A stretch of 64,000 bases of DNA from Bradyrhizobium aeschynomenes (GTDB lineage Bacteria > Pseudomonadota > Alphaproteobacteria > Rhizobiales > Xanthobacteraceae). The position numbers were made by a program, and so were the translations under genes. The DNA lies in assembly GCF_013178945.1 (NCBI RefSeq), contig NZ_JABFDM010000003.1:62001-126000 (forward strand), given 5' to 3'. The notes under the pieces are model-generated. The model was not told the DNA's origin, made no database searches, and saw nothing but the letters and a program-made list of their open reading frames with translations. Shown piece by piece: positions 17,344-26,344 of the stretch (positions are counted from its first letter, which is position 1; each line of letters opens with the position of its first letter).

Positions 17344-17889
17344 TCAATTGGTCTTCCCAGCGTCCGGCTCGGCCGCGCTGGCGCTGTCGTCCGCGGAGCT
17401 CAGGACGTAGTCGCGCGGCACCTCGCTGAAGCTGACGACACGGCCGCCATGCTGGGCGGCAAAGCGCTCGGCGGCGGTTCGTTCCGAGAACGGCACCGCC
17501 TCGTCGCTGCCCATGCCGCTCTTGAGCCGGCTGCCGATCACGAACAGCGCCTTGCGGGCCTCGATCCAATTGTCGGCGCCGGGATTGTCCCAGTTCCCGG
17601 CCCTGCCCATGTCGGTGACGTAGATCGCCTGGATGTCCTTCGGCTCGTCGGGCAGCATCGTGAAGGCGATGGCGTCGCGCGCCGAGGAAAACCACACCGG
17701 CTCGATCAGGCTGGCGGCGAAGATCTGCCCCTTCGGACCGGAATGCTCGAGCAGGTTCATACCGCAATAATGCCCGATCGCTTGTGCGGTGAGCTTGATC
17801 GGCGGCGGCGGAGCAGCGGCTTGCTTGTCATTGCAGCCGGTAAGGACGAACGCGGCGAAGAGCGTGCAGGCAAGAACGAGGCGATTCAT
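17344..17889 (-). CDS. nosL: NosL copper chaperone lipoprotein
   Basis: 181 residues from the ATG at 17889, which overlaps the nosY stop (ATGA). Lipoprotein signal with lipobox LTGC (C19). The conserved NosL segment HYCGMNLLEHSGPKGQIF (C42, M44, H48) is the metal-binding region, and further Met and His positions follow (TDMGRAGNWDNPGADNW). NosL is an outer-membrane-anchored Cu(I) chaperone that delivers copper to the NosDFY complex for CuZ assembly in NosZ. Confidence 0.93.
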   Translation of the reverse strand: MNRLVLACTLFAAFVLTGCNDKQAAAPPPPIKLTAQAIGHYCGMNLLEHSGPKGQIFAASLIEPVWFSSARDAIAFTMLPDEPKDIQAIYVTDMGRAGNWDNPGADNWIEARKALFVIGSRLKSGMGSDEAVPFSERTAAERFAAQHGGRVVSFSEVPRDYVLSSADDSASAAEPDAGKTN

Positions 17890-18716
17890 AGCTCCCTCCG
17901 GGAGAAGGCCAGCGTGGCACAGGCGAGGGGCACCAGCGTCCACAGCACCAGCGCTGTCAGCAACGCCTGCACCGACAGCGTGCTGCTCGCGGCGAGCCCG
18001 GCCATGCCGGAGAACAGGCTGACATTGGCGAAGCCGGTGAGGTTGAACAGCCGGTAGGCATCGGCGGGGTTGAGCAGCAGCAGCGCGCTGAGCACGCCGC
18101 CGGAGATGTTGCGGCCTTGGTCGAGCACCAGAAGGCCGAGCAGCGCCATGTCGTAGATCAGGACGAGCATCAGCCACAGCCCGATGCACAGGCCGGCGGC
18201 CGTGCCGCGGTCGCGGACGACGGCGCTGACGAGATAGCCGATCGCGACGAACACGGCGCCGAGCAGCACCGAGGAGCCGATCATCGCAGCGAAGGCGGCG
18301 AAGCCCTCGCCATCAAAGCTGCTGCCGGTGATCAGCAGCGCCACGGCCGCGGCGCCATAGCCGAGGCAGGTTGCGAAAGCGAGCACGGCGAGATGGCCGA
18401 GGAACTTGCCGAGCAGCACCTGCCAGCGCGCGACGGGATAGCTGAGCAGCAGAAGCATGGTGCCGCGCTCCATGTCGCCGACGATGGCGTCGTGGGAGAT
18501 GAGGAGCGCGATCAGCGGGATCAGGAAGATCGTCAGGCTGGACAGGCTGACGATGACGACATCGAGCGCGCGAGCCCCGACGGTGCCGGTCGGCGCGCTG
18601 CCGAGGAAGGTCAGTGACAGCGCGAGCCCGGCCAGCAGCAAGGTTGCCGCCAGCACCCAGCGATTGCGGATGGCCTGCTGGATTTCCTTGGCGGCGATGG
18701 TGATCAGAGCGTTCAT
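17886..18716 (-). CDS. nosY: NosY, membrane subunit of the Cu-site ABC transporter
   Basis: 276 residues with six predicted membrane helices of ABC-2 type. The N-terminal amphipathic start (MNALITIAAKEIQQAIRNRW) leads to the first helix, and the coupling segment VGDMERGTMLLLLSYPVARWQVLLGKF is the typical ABC-2 permease signature (DxxxGTxxLLLS.PVxR). NosY pairs with the NosF ATPase and the periplasmic NosD during maturation of the CuZ site. ATG overlaps nosF stop by 4 bases. Confidence 0.94.
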   Translation of the reverse strand: MNALITIAAKEIQQAIRNRWVLAATLLLAGLALSLTFLGSAPTGTVGARALDVVIVSLSSLTIFLIPLIALLISHDAIVGDMERGTMLLLLSYPVARWQVLLGKFLGHLAVLAFATCLGYGAAAVALLITGSSFDGEGFAAFAAMIGSSVLLGAVFVAIGYLVSAVVRDRGTAAGLCIGLWLMLVLIYDMALLGLLVLDQGRNISGGVLSALLLLNPADAYRLFNLTGFANVSLFSGMAGLAASSTLSVQALLTALVLWTLVPLACATLAFSRREL

Positions 18717-19633
18717 TGCGGGCGCTCCGCCTGGCGCAGGAAGTGCGCGTAGAGCTCGTCGAGACTGGGCGGGATCAGCTCGAGATCCTGCACGGCGCTG
18801 CCGTCGGCGGTCGCGCGGCGCAGCAGATCGAGCTTCTCGTCCGGTGCCGCGTCGATCTCGACGATATGGCCGTTGATCCGGCGATACGGCGTGGCGGTGG
18901 GCAGCCAGGCCGGAGAACCCGATGGCGGCAGGTCGGCGACCTTGATCCGAATCCGGGTCGGCAGCCGCGCGATGCGACGCAGTTCGTCGAGCGTGCCGTC
19001 GGCGACCTTGAGCCCGCGGTTCATGATGATGACGCGGCCGGCGCGCTCCTCGAGCTCGGTCAGCGCGTGCGAGGACAACAGCACCGTGGTGCCCTCGGCC
19101 GCCAGCTTCTGAATGACATCGTAGAAGGTCTGGCGCAGCTCCGGGTCGAGGCCGGTGGTCGGCTCGTCGAGCAGCAGCACGCGCGGCCGGCCGATCAACG
19201 CCTGCGCCAGGCCGAGACGCTGGCGCATGCCCTTGGAGTAGGTGTCGACGCGGCGCTTGACGGCATGGCCGAGACCGACGACGTCCAGCAGTGCCAACGC
19301 ATCCTTCACCGGCTCGCGCTTCAGCCGGGAATAGAACGCCTGCGTCTCGCGGCCCGTGAGGGCGGCATCGAAGGCGACGTTCTCCGGCAGATAACCGAGC
19401 CGGCGCCGCGCGGAGAATTCGCCGGCCGCGGGATTTTCGCCGAGCACCGCGATCGTGCCGCGGCTCGGACGGATCAAGCCGAGCATCATCTTCATCAGAG
19501 TCGTCTTGCCGGCGCCGTTGTGGCCGATCAGCGCCACCATCTCGCCTTCCGCGAGATCGAACGAGGCGCCCTTCACGGCTTCAACCTTGCCGTAGTGCTT
19601 CACGACATCGGCGATATGAACCGTCGCGCTCAT
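18713..19633 (-). CDS. nosF: NosF, ATPase of the Cu-site ABC transporter
   Basis: 306 residues from the ATG at 19633. ABC motifs: Walker A GHNGAGKT (37-44), Q-loop region GYLPENVAFD, signature YSKGMRQRLGLAQAL, Walker B VLLLDEPTTGLDPE, and the H-loop in LLSSHALTELEE. Overlaps nosD by 4 bases on one side and nosY by 4 on the other. NosF powers conformational changes in NosD through NosY, needed to load copper (and sulphide) into NosZ. Confidence 0.95.
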   Translation of the reverse strand: MSATVHIADVVKHYGKVEAVKGASFDLAEGEMVALIGHNGAGKTTLMKMMLGLIRPSRGTIAVLGENPAAGEFSARRRLGYLPENVAFDAALTGRETQAFYSRLKREPVKDALALLDVVGLGHAVKRRVDTYSKGMRQRLGLAQALIGRPRVLLLDEPTTGLDPELRQTFYDVIQKLAAEGTTVLLSSHALTELEERAGRVIIMNRGLKVADGTLDELRRIARLPTRIRIKVADLPPSGSPAWLPTATPYRRINGHIVEIDAAPDEKLDLLRRATADGSAVQDLELIPPSLDELYAHFLRQAERPQ

Positions 19634-21018
19634 CGGGGTGTGCTCCCGGCAGCGGTACGACGCGCGGGCGGCGACATCAGCGGGTGGCTGTCGACGACGC
19701 CGCCGGGCAGGATCGCCGGGAATTGCGCCTGCGCCCAGCGGATCACCTGCACGGCCGGGCTGTTGATCAGCACCTTGGCGGCGGGCGCCGTCCACAGCAC
19801 CCGGTCGATCAGATCGTTCGGCCGGTACGCGGTGTCCGCGACGCCGTCGCCATTGAGGTCGAAGCCGGGATTGTCGCTCCAATAATTGCCGCGGCCGTTC
19901 TTCGACCAGTCGAGATGGCGGGTGCCGACATATTTGATCTGGCTGGCATTGTTGACGAAGGCATTTCCCCGGATGTCGTTTCCTTCGGAACCGGCGGTGA
20001 AGTGCACGCCGATCTCGCAGCCCTCGAACCAGTTATCGGTGATGCGATTGTTGTTGGTGTTGTAGACGAACACGCATTTCTCCGGCCCTGGGCGAAGGCC
20101 GCCGGCCGGCGCGGCCGCACGCGTCTCGGCCTGCGGCACGCCTTCGTCGGCACCACGGTTCTCGGCAGTGGCCCAGCGCTCCGCCGGCTGTAGCCCGCCG
20201 ATGACGCTGTTGCCGGAGATCTGCGAACCGTTGGTGGCGTTGAACAGCATGCCGCGGTCGCGATCGTGGTCGGAGACGTTGTCCTTCACCACGAGGTTCT
20301 TCGAGAACATCATCGCATAGCCGATGATGTTGCGGGTGGAGACGTTTCCGGTGATCTCGCCGTCATTGGCGTACATGTAGTGGACCGCGAAGCGCAGATC
20401 GCTGAAGCGATTGCGACTGAAAATGTTGTTGCGGCTGGTGATCGCGAACACGCCGTCGCGGCCGTAGCGGATGTCGTTGTCGATCACCTTGGCGCCCGCC
20501 GCATTCCACACCGAGACGCCATTGCCGACGCCGCCGGGATGCGTCGCGCGCAGGCCGATGATGCTGTTGTGCCGCACCAGCGCATTGGTCGAGCCGTGCA
20601 GATAGACGCCGAACAGATTGCCGTCGATGTGATTGTTCTCGATCAGCGTGTCGTGCGAGACCTGTTCGACGAACACGCCGGAGTCCATCTGCTCCAGTGA
20701 GCGGCCGGAGCCACGGATGGTCAGGCCACGGATGACGGTGCCCGGCGCGGTCACGGTGATGACGCTGCCCTGGCCGCCACCCGTGATCGTCGTGCCCGGC
20801 GAGCCGGTCAATACGATGCTGTGCGTGACGCGCAGCGGCCCGTGATATGTGCCATCGGCGAGCGCGATCTCGTCGCCATCAGCTGCACGATCGAGCACGC
20901 CTTGGAGGTCATTGGTATCGGCCGCCACCTGCAGCGTCGCCGCGAGAGCATGCCAAGGAAGGCCGGCGGTGATGAACACCGCCAGCCCCCATGTCTTGAT
21001 TTGGCGCCTGCGCCGCAT
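19630..21018 (-). CDS. nosD: NosD, periplasmic beta-helix maturation protein
   Basis: 462 residues from the ATG at 21018, two bases after the nosZ stop. Signal peptide (WGLAVFITAGLPWHALAA), then repeated right-handed beta-helix (CASH) units with alternating N-, I- and G-rich turns: GVFVEQVSHDTLIENNHIDGN, NALVRHNSIIG, NNIFSRNRFSD, NNRITDNWFEGC. NosD receives Cu(I) from NosL and hands it to apo-NosZ in the NosDFY complex. The Pro/Ala-rich insertion near 20085-20180 is a variable loop. Confidence 0.94.
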   Translation of the reverse strand: MRRRRQIKTWGLAVFITAGLPWHALAATLQVAADTNDLQGVLDRAADGDEIALADGTYHGPLRVTHSIVLTGSPGTTITGGGQGSVITVTAPGTVIRGLTIRGSGRSLEQMDSGVFVEQVSHDTLIENNHIDGNLFGVYLHGSTNALVRHNSIIGLRATHPGGVGNGVSVWNAAGAKVIDNDIRYGRDGVFAITSRNNIFSRNRFSDLRFAVHYMYANDGEITGNVSTRNIIGYAMMFSKNLVVKDNVSDHDRDRGMLFNATNGSQISGNSVIGGLQPAERWATAENRGADEGVPQAETRAAAPAGGLRPGPEKCVFVYNTNNNRITDNWFEGCEIGVHFTAGSEGNDIRGNAFVNNASQIKYVGTRHLDWSKNGRGNYWSDNPGFDLNGDGVADTAYRPNDLIDRVLWTAPAAKVLINSPAVQVIRWAQAQFPAILPGGVVDSHPLMSPPARRTAAGSTPR

Positions 21019-21020
21019 CG

Positions 21021-22940
21021 TCAGGCGTTCCGCGGCGAGACCAGCATGCGGCCGCGCATTTCCATGTGCATGGCATGGCAGAACCACGTGCAGAAGTACC
21101 AGTAGACGCCGGGCTTGTCGGCGACGAACGTCACCGAGGAGGTCTGCTGCGGATCGATCTCCATGTTGACGCCGTAGTTGACGATGCAGAAGCCGTGCAC
21201 GAGGTCCTCGACGTCGTCGATGTTGGTGACGTAGACCGTTACCTCGTCGCCCTGCTTGACCTCGAACTTCTCGAGCGCATAGGCGGGAGCGCTGGACCAC
21301 ATGTAGACTCGCACCTTGTTGCCGTCGCGGATCACCTTGCCGTCGCTCTCCAGCGAGACGCCGTCGGCCGCCGCCTGCTTGCGCGCGTCGGCGAAGAACG
21401 GGTCGTCGCGCTTCCAGATCGAGGTCACGCGTCCCTCGAGCTTGGAGCGATGCACGATCACGGCGTCATGCGGCTCGGCGAAGCTCGGGCCGTCATGCAC
21501 CAGCTCCATCTTGTCGCCGGAGATGTCGATCAGCTGGTCGTTCTCCGGCTTGAGCGGGCCGACATTCAGGAAGCGGTCCTTGGAGAACTTGTTCAGCGAC
21601 AGCAGCCATTTTCCGTCGGCTTCTCTGGTCTCGCCCATCGAGGCGTGGTTGTGCCCCGGCTGATAGTGGACGTCGAGCTTCTGGATGATGGGGTTGACCT
21701 TCTCGCCCTTGAAGGCGCGCTTGGCGAGGTCCAGACTCCATTTGCAGACCTGGCTGTCGAGAAACAGCGTGGTGTAGGCATTGCCGCGGCCGTCGAAGGC
21801 GGTGTGCAGCGGCCCCAGGCCGAGCTCCGGCTCGGCCACGACGACGTCGCGCGGCTTGATCTTGTCCTCGAACAGGCTGTCGATCAGGCGAACGTCCATG
21901 ACGGTCACGGTCGGCGCGAGCTTGCCGTTGGCGACGACATGGATGCCGTCGGGCGCGGTGTTGAGGCCGTGGGGGCTGTTCGAGACCGGCACGTAACGGG
22001 TGTAGGGCGAGCCCTTGCGGCCGTCGATGACGGGAACGCCGTTCATCTCCTTGAAGTCGCCCTTCTTGACGGCCTCCTCGATGCGCTTGATGTTGAAGAT
22101 CGTGACCCAGTCCTGCTCGCTTGCCGTCATCTCGGCCAGGGTGACGCCCTTCTCCGAGTTGTAGCAGGTCGAGAACGCATATTTGCCCTGGTAGTCGCAA
22201 TCGGTGTTGTCGAGATTGCCGTCGACGATCACCTGCCAGGCGACCTTCATGGTGTCGCCGTCGACTGCCGAGAACATCGAGAAATATTTCGACTTGTCGT
22301 CGAGCACCTTGCCGTCGTTCGGCAGCGGCACCTCATATTCGCCGTTGCAGAACAGGTAGCCGGTGCGCGGGAATTTCTGCGGCCGCATGCCGTGGATGGT
22401 GTACTGGTTCGGCAGCTCGATGATCTTGTCGCATTTCATCACGTCGGTACGAATGCGGGCGAGGCGGGTGTTGGCCTTGTCGTTGATGAAGACGTAGCGG
22501 CCGTCATAGGTGCCGTTGGTGAAGGACATATGCGGATGGTGGCAATCGCCGTTCATCCAGATGCCGAGCCTGTCCTTGAGCCGCTCGCGCGTTTCCGGCA
22601 GCAGGCCCTCGGTCATGATCTTGCGGCTCTCGTTGGTCTGGCCCCAGCCGGTGGCGCTGCAGCGGTTGAAGACCGGAATGCGCATCAGCTCGCGCATCGA
22701 GGGCATGCCGACGATGCGGAGCTCGCCGGTCTGGCCGCTAGAGAAGAACACGTAATATTCGTCGAGCTGACCCGGCGCCACCTCGGCTTTGTTCTGCGCG
22801 GGGCGCGGCTGCGCCGCGGCGGGCGTGGTCTCGAGGCTCCTGCCGAGGCCGATGCTGCCGGCCACTCCCGCGGCGCCGAGCGCGGCGGTGCCGACGATCT
22901 GCCGGCGGCTGAGTTTGGTCTGGTCGTCGTCGTGCGCCAT
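21021..22940 (-). CDS. nosZ: Nitrous-oxide reductase NosZ (clade I, Tat-exported)
   Basis: 639 residues; reduces N2O to N2 in the periplasm. A Tat signal ([18 protein letters not shown]) places it in clade I. The beta-propeller CuZ ligands are visible: [44 protein letters not shown] and EPHDAV. The C-terminal cupredoxin domain holds the CuA site C617-x-W-x-C621-x3-H625-x2-M628. Length and motifs are those of an intact enzyme. Preceded by nosR (10-base gap) and followed by nosD; the whole operon is probably controlled by the FixK/FNR-type box upstream of nosR. Confidence 0.98.
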   Translation of the reverse strand: MAHDDDQTKLSRRQIVGTAALGAAGVAGSIGLGRSLETTPAAAQPRPAQNKAEVAPGQLDEYYVFFSSGQTGELRIVGMPSMRELMRIPVFNRCSATGWGQTNESRKIMTEGLLPETRERLKDRLGIWMNGDCHHPHMSFTNGTYDGRYVFINDKANTRLARIRTDVMKCDKIIELPNQYTIHGMRPQKFPRTGYLFCNGEYEVPLPNDGKVLDDKSKYFSMFSAVDGDTMKVAWQVIVDGNLDNTDCDYQGKYAFSTCYNSEKGVTLAEMTASEQDWVTIFNIKRIEEAVKKGDFKEMNGVPVIDGRKGSPYTRYVPVSNSPHGLNTAPDGIHVVANGKLAPTVTVMDVRLIDSLFEDKIKPRDVVVAEPELGLGPLHTAFDGRGNAYTTLFLDSQVCKWSLDLAKRAFKGEKVNPIIQKLDVHYQPGHNHASMGETREADGKWLLSLNKFSKDRFLNVGPLKPENDQLIDISGDKMELVHDGPSFAEPHDAVIVHRSKLEGRVTSIWKRDDPFFADARKQAAADGVSLESDGKVIRDGNKVRVYMWSSAPAYALEKFEVKQGDEVTVYVTNIDDVEDLVHGFCIVNYGVNMEIDPQQTSSVTFVADKPGVYWYFCTWFCHAMHMEMRGRMLVSPRNA

Positions 22941-22950
22941 CGTCGTCTCC

Positions 22951-25242
22951 TTATGATGGGCGAGTGAGATCGGTTGAAGAGGCCGTGACGTTCAGCCGCT
23001 GGCCGGCATGGGTGATCAACGTCTTCGGGCCGGCCTTCGCGGCGCGCATCGTGGGCGATGACATCGCCTCGAACTTCTCGCGCTTGAGCCGGACCTGGAT
23101 CATGTGCGGGCAGCGCTGGTCGTCGTAGTACAGCTCCTGGCAATGCATGCAGTAGATGCATTCATTGACGTTGATGTGCCCCTCGGGATGGATCGACTGC
23201 ACCGGACATTCCTTGGCGCAGCGCTGGCAGGGCGAGCCGCATTCCTTCCAGCGTCGCAGCCATTCGAATGTGCGGATGCGCCCGGGAATGGCGAGCGCGG
23301 CGCCGAGAGGGCAGAGGTAGCGGCAGAAGAAGCGCTCGATGAACAGCCCGATGCCGAGCAGGGCGACGGCGTAGAGCACGAATGGCCAGCTGCGCGCGAA
23401 CTTCAGGATGATCGCGGTCTTGAACGGCTCGATCTCCGCGACCTGCTCCGCCAGCGCAACCGAATACAGCGACAGGCCGAACAGGCCGAGGAAGATGATG
23501 TATTTGATCGGCCAGAGCCGCTCATGCAGGCCCCAGGGCACGGTGATCTGCGGCACATTCAGCCACTTCGCCAATGTGTTGGTCAGTTCCTGCAGGGCGC
23601 CGAACGGACAGAGCCAGCCGCAGAACGGCCCGCGGCCCCAGAACAGCAGCCCCGCCGCGGTGGCCGCCCACAGGATGAAGATCAGGGGCGCGGCGAGAAA
23701 GAACTCCCAATGAAAGCCGCTCAGCAGCGCGTTGGTGAAGGTGACGACGTTGACGACCGAGAGCTGCGCGTTGGCGTACCAGCCGAGCCACACCAGGACG
23801 AACAGCAGATAGGCGCGCCGGACCCAGGTGTAGAGTTGCGGACGGCGCACCAGCACGTTCTGGAAGAAGAAGATCCCGGTGAGGACGGCGAGCGCGAGGG
23901 CCGTGACGCCGATGTTGATGGTCTGCGTGCGCCAGATGCGCATCCACAGCGGCTCTTCCGTCTCGTCGGTCGATGCTGGCGTCGTCTCGGCCGGAGCGGG
24001 GGCAGCTGCAGGCGCCTTCGCTGCAGCGCGTGTCTCCCGCTTCAGATAGATGTCGGGCAGCGTGTAGTTGAGGTCGAAGGTGAGGAACGCCTTGTCGTGG
24101 CTGCCGGTGGCGCGCTGCACCAGCAGCTGCAACTGCCATGGCTCGGTCGGATCGAGCGTGAATTCGGGCGGCGTGACGAACAGGCCGATGTCGCGCAGGG
24201 CAGGGGCGCCGGCGGCCTCGAGCGCGCCGAGCCGCGTATGGTTCTTGTCGCGGAACCGCGTGCTCGCGCCTTCCTGCAGCACCTCGATGCGATCGAAGAT
24301 GCCGCCGCGGACATAGGCCGATCCCTTGAACGAATAGGCGCCGTCACCCGCGACAATGATCGCCTGCTGGCCCGGTTGCAGCCGTGCCTTGAGCCGCTGA
24401 TAGCCGTCGTCGCCGAGCAGGCTGCGGCCGATGGTCGGCACGCTGGCAAGCGCGGCATAGAGGTCGATGAAGGTGTCGTCCGAATTCCCCGGTTCGGGAT
24501 TTTGTGCGGCCGCGGCATTGCCAGACCTCGCGAACGCCTCATTGACGTCGCCGATGCTGAGATGCAGCCGGCGCACCGAGCCGTCGCCGAGCAGGTTGGT
24601 CCAGTCGCGGATCTCGCTCTGCCCGGGATCGATCGTCTTGATCACGCTCGGCTGCGTGGCGGCTGCGGTTGCGATGCCCGCGCCGATGCGGCCGCTGCGG
24701 ATCAGGCGGATCGCCGCGCGCACGATGCTGTCGTGCATGACGAGCACGGTGACCGTCGCGCCGGACACGATGTCGGCCTGCGGCGGATGCTCCGCGCCGT
24801 GTGCGATCGGCGTCATGTCCTTGCCGAGCAGGCCATTGAGCGCGGCAAGAATGCGCGGTTCGGGAATGCCGATCAGCACGATCGGCTCCTTGTGGTCGAC
24901 CAGCTTCAATCCGGAGATGACGCCCTTTTGATCGATGCCGACCAGGATATGGATCGGCTTGCCTGAATAGCCGACGGCGTTGGCAAAATCGGAATTGAGA
25001 TAGACGTAGCCCTTGAGCTGATCGCGACGATAGACCGCCGCGATCGGTGGGTCGCCCTGCGGCGCGCCGAAGCGGTCCGCGTCGGGGAAGAACTCGCCCG
25101 GCGTGAGCTTCGACAAATAGGTCGCGAGATCGCCGGCCGCATGCGCGGTGCGCGGCGCTGCGATCAGGCAGAGCGCGGCCATGACCGCCATGATGAGGAC
25201 AGTCATGCGTCCTCGATTGGTGGCGACATCACTCGCAACCAT
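22951..25242 (-). CDS. nosR: NosR, membrane flavo-iron-sulphur regulator/electron donor of NosZ
   Basis: 763 residues from the ATG at 25242 (GAGGTG about 5 bases before it); an ATG at 25206 is the alternative. After a signal segment comes the periplasmic FMN-binding domain with SGATVT (160-165; T163 is the expected flavin attachment site, served by NosX), then membrane helices (~460 on), the polyferredoxin-like CPFGALQ and [10 protein letters not shown] motifs, and two [4Fe-4S] clusters in [15 protein letters not shown] and [14 protein letters not shown]. NosR is needed for nosZ expression and electron supply to NosZ. It is first in nosRZDFYLX. Confidence 0.96.
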   Translation of the reverse strand: MVASDVATNRGRMTVLIMAVMAALCLIAAPRTAHAAGDLATYLSKLTPGEFFPDADRFGAPQGDPPIAAVYRRDQLKGYVYLNSDFANAVGYSGKPIHILVGIDQKGVISGLKLVDHKEPIVLIGIPEPRILAALNGLLGKDMTPIAHGAEHPPQADIVSGATVTVLVMHDSIVRAAIRLIRSGRIGAGIATAAATQPSVIKTIDPGQSEIRDWTNLLGDGSVRRLHLSIGDVNEAFARSGNAAAAQNPEPGNSDDTFIDLYAALASVPTIGRSLLGDDGYQRLKARLQPGQQAIIVAGDGAYSFKGSAYVRGGIFDRIEVLQEGASTRFRDKNHTRLGALEAAGAPALRDIGLFVTPPEFTLDPTEPWQLQLLVQRATGSHDKAFLTFDLNYTLPDIYLKRETRAAAKAPAAAPAPAETTPASTDETEEPLWMRIWRTQTINIGVTALALAVLTGIFFFQNVLVRRPQLYTWVRRAYLLFVLVWLGWYANAQLSVVNVVTFTNALLSGFHWEFFLAAPLIFILWAATAAGLLFWGRGPFCGWLCPFGALQELTNTLAKWLNVPQITVPWGLHERLWPIKYIIFLGLFGLSLYSVALAEQVAEIEPFKTAIILKFARSWPFVLYAVALLGIGLFIERFFCRYLCPLGAALAIPGRIRTFEWLRRWKECGSPCQRCAKECPVQSIHPEGHINVNECIYCMHCQELYYDDQRCPHMIQVRLKREKFEAMSSPTMRAAKAGPKTLITHAGQRLNVTASSTDLTRPS

Positions 25243-25408
25243 GATCACCTCAAGCGGAATGGCCCGCCCCCGAGGGACGCGTATTCCTATCAGCACTGTG
25301 TTTGGGAAAGAGGGATCGTCGCCGTTGGCGACCCCCGAAGCAAAACGAGCCAACCTAAATTGACTCCTGAAGTTGCCAGATGTCTAGTGGGTCGCATTGG
25401 GACGAACG

Positions 25409-25422
25409 TTGCGCTGGATCAA
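25409..25422. promoter_or_regulatory. FixK2/FNR-type box in the nosR / ferritin-like divergent region
   Basis: TTGCGCTGGATCAA fits the TTG-N8-CAA consensus of FNR/FixK proteins (reverse strand TTGATCCAGCGCAA). Its centre is 174 bases from the nosR ATG, allowing a class II nosR promoter with a ~130-base leader. On the plus strand it is too close to the ferritin-like ATG for a normal leader. It probably makes nos expression respond to low oxygen. Confidence 0.75.
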
Positions 25423-25456
25423 ACAGACCCGGACAAGCGCTTGAGGCCGATCCATC

Positions 25457-26323
25457 ATGTTGTTGTCACGAACGCTCCTGCTCAACTCGGAACCGGCCGG
25501 GAACCTGCACTCGCTCGATGAGATGTTTGCGCTTGCGAATGCGATGGAACAGGAGGCGGCCGATCGCTACTCCGAGTTCGCCGAGGAGATGCAGCGTCAG
25601 GGTCGGCGCGACCTGGCGAAGGTGTTTGCTGATCTGGCTGCTGCAGAGCGCGAGCATGTCGACAGCGTCGTGAAATGGTCACACGCACGAACCGGACGAG
25701 CGCCGGATGCGTCGCTGGTGCGCTGGCAGCCGCCGGAGACCTTCGATCCCATCGCCGCCGCGGAGATCGAGCGCTCGCGCCTGATGACACCTTACCGCGC
25801 ATTGTCGATGGCGGTGCGCAACGAAGAGCGGGCCTTCGCCTTCTGGTCCTATCTCGCGGCGTATAGCGACAGCGCCGAGGTCAAGACGGCGGCGGAGGCG
25901 ATGGCGCGCGAGGAGCTCGGCCATGTCGCGACCTTGCGCAAGGAGCGGCGCCGCGCCTATCATCGTGAGACCGATGCCAGGCGTGCGTCGGCGGTGAGTC
26001 CCGGCGACACGGCGACAGCAGGCGAGCTCGAACATCGTCTTGCCGGGCTGCTCGGCGAGATGGCCGCGCCCCGCCGCGGTCCTCAAGGAGATCGCATGCG
26101 CGAGCTCGCGCAGGAAGCCGCGATGATGGCGAACGATATCGGCGACCTGATGCGCCTGCCTGCTGCGCTCCCGCAGGCAGATGCGCCTGTCATCGCGGAG
26201 GCGCTCGCGGACGCCTATCTCGATCAGGCAGAGCGCGCGGCGGAGCCCGGCCAGCTCGATCTGCTGCAGCGGCTCGCCGCGCAGGCGATCTCACGTCTGG
26301 CATGGTTGCGCTCGCTCGGCTGA
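25457..26323 (+). CDS. Ferritin-like / rubrerythrin-type diiron protein
   Basis: 288 residues. The first ~165 residues form a four-helix diiron core: E31/E33 in AMEQEAADRYSEFAEEM, E64-R-E-H67 (AAAEREHVDSVVKW), NEERAFAFWSYLAAY and REELGHVATLRK give the paired ExxH motifs of rubrerythrin-like ferritins. No rubredoxin CxxC domain is present. The remaining ~110 residues are helical and not recognised. It is divergent from nosR, across a FixK/FNR-type box. It may be involved in peroxide or NO-stress iron handling under denitrifying conditions, which is inference only. The start has GAGG 10 bases upstream. Confidence 0.75.
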   Translation: MLLSRTLLLNSEPAGNLHSLDEMFALANAMEQEAADRYSEFAEEMQRQGRRDLAKVFADLAAAEREHVDSVVKWSHARTGRAPDASLVRWQPPETFDPIAAAEIERSRLMTPYRALSMAVRNEERAFAFWSYLAAYSDSAEVKTAAEAMAREELGHVATLRKERRRAYHRETDARRASAVSPGDTATAGELEHRLAGLLGEMAAPRRGPQGDRMRELAQEAAMMANDIGDLMRLPAALPQADAPVIAEALADAYLDQAERAAEPGQLDLLQRLAAQAISRLAWLRSLG

Positions 26324-26344
26324 GCAGAGAAGGCCGGCCGTCGA

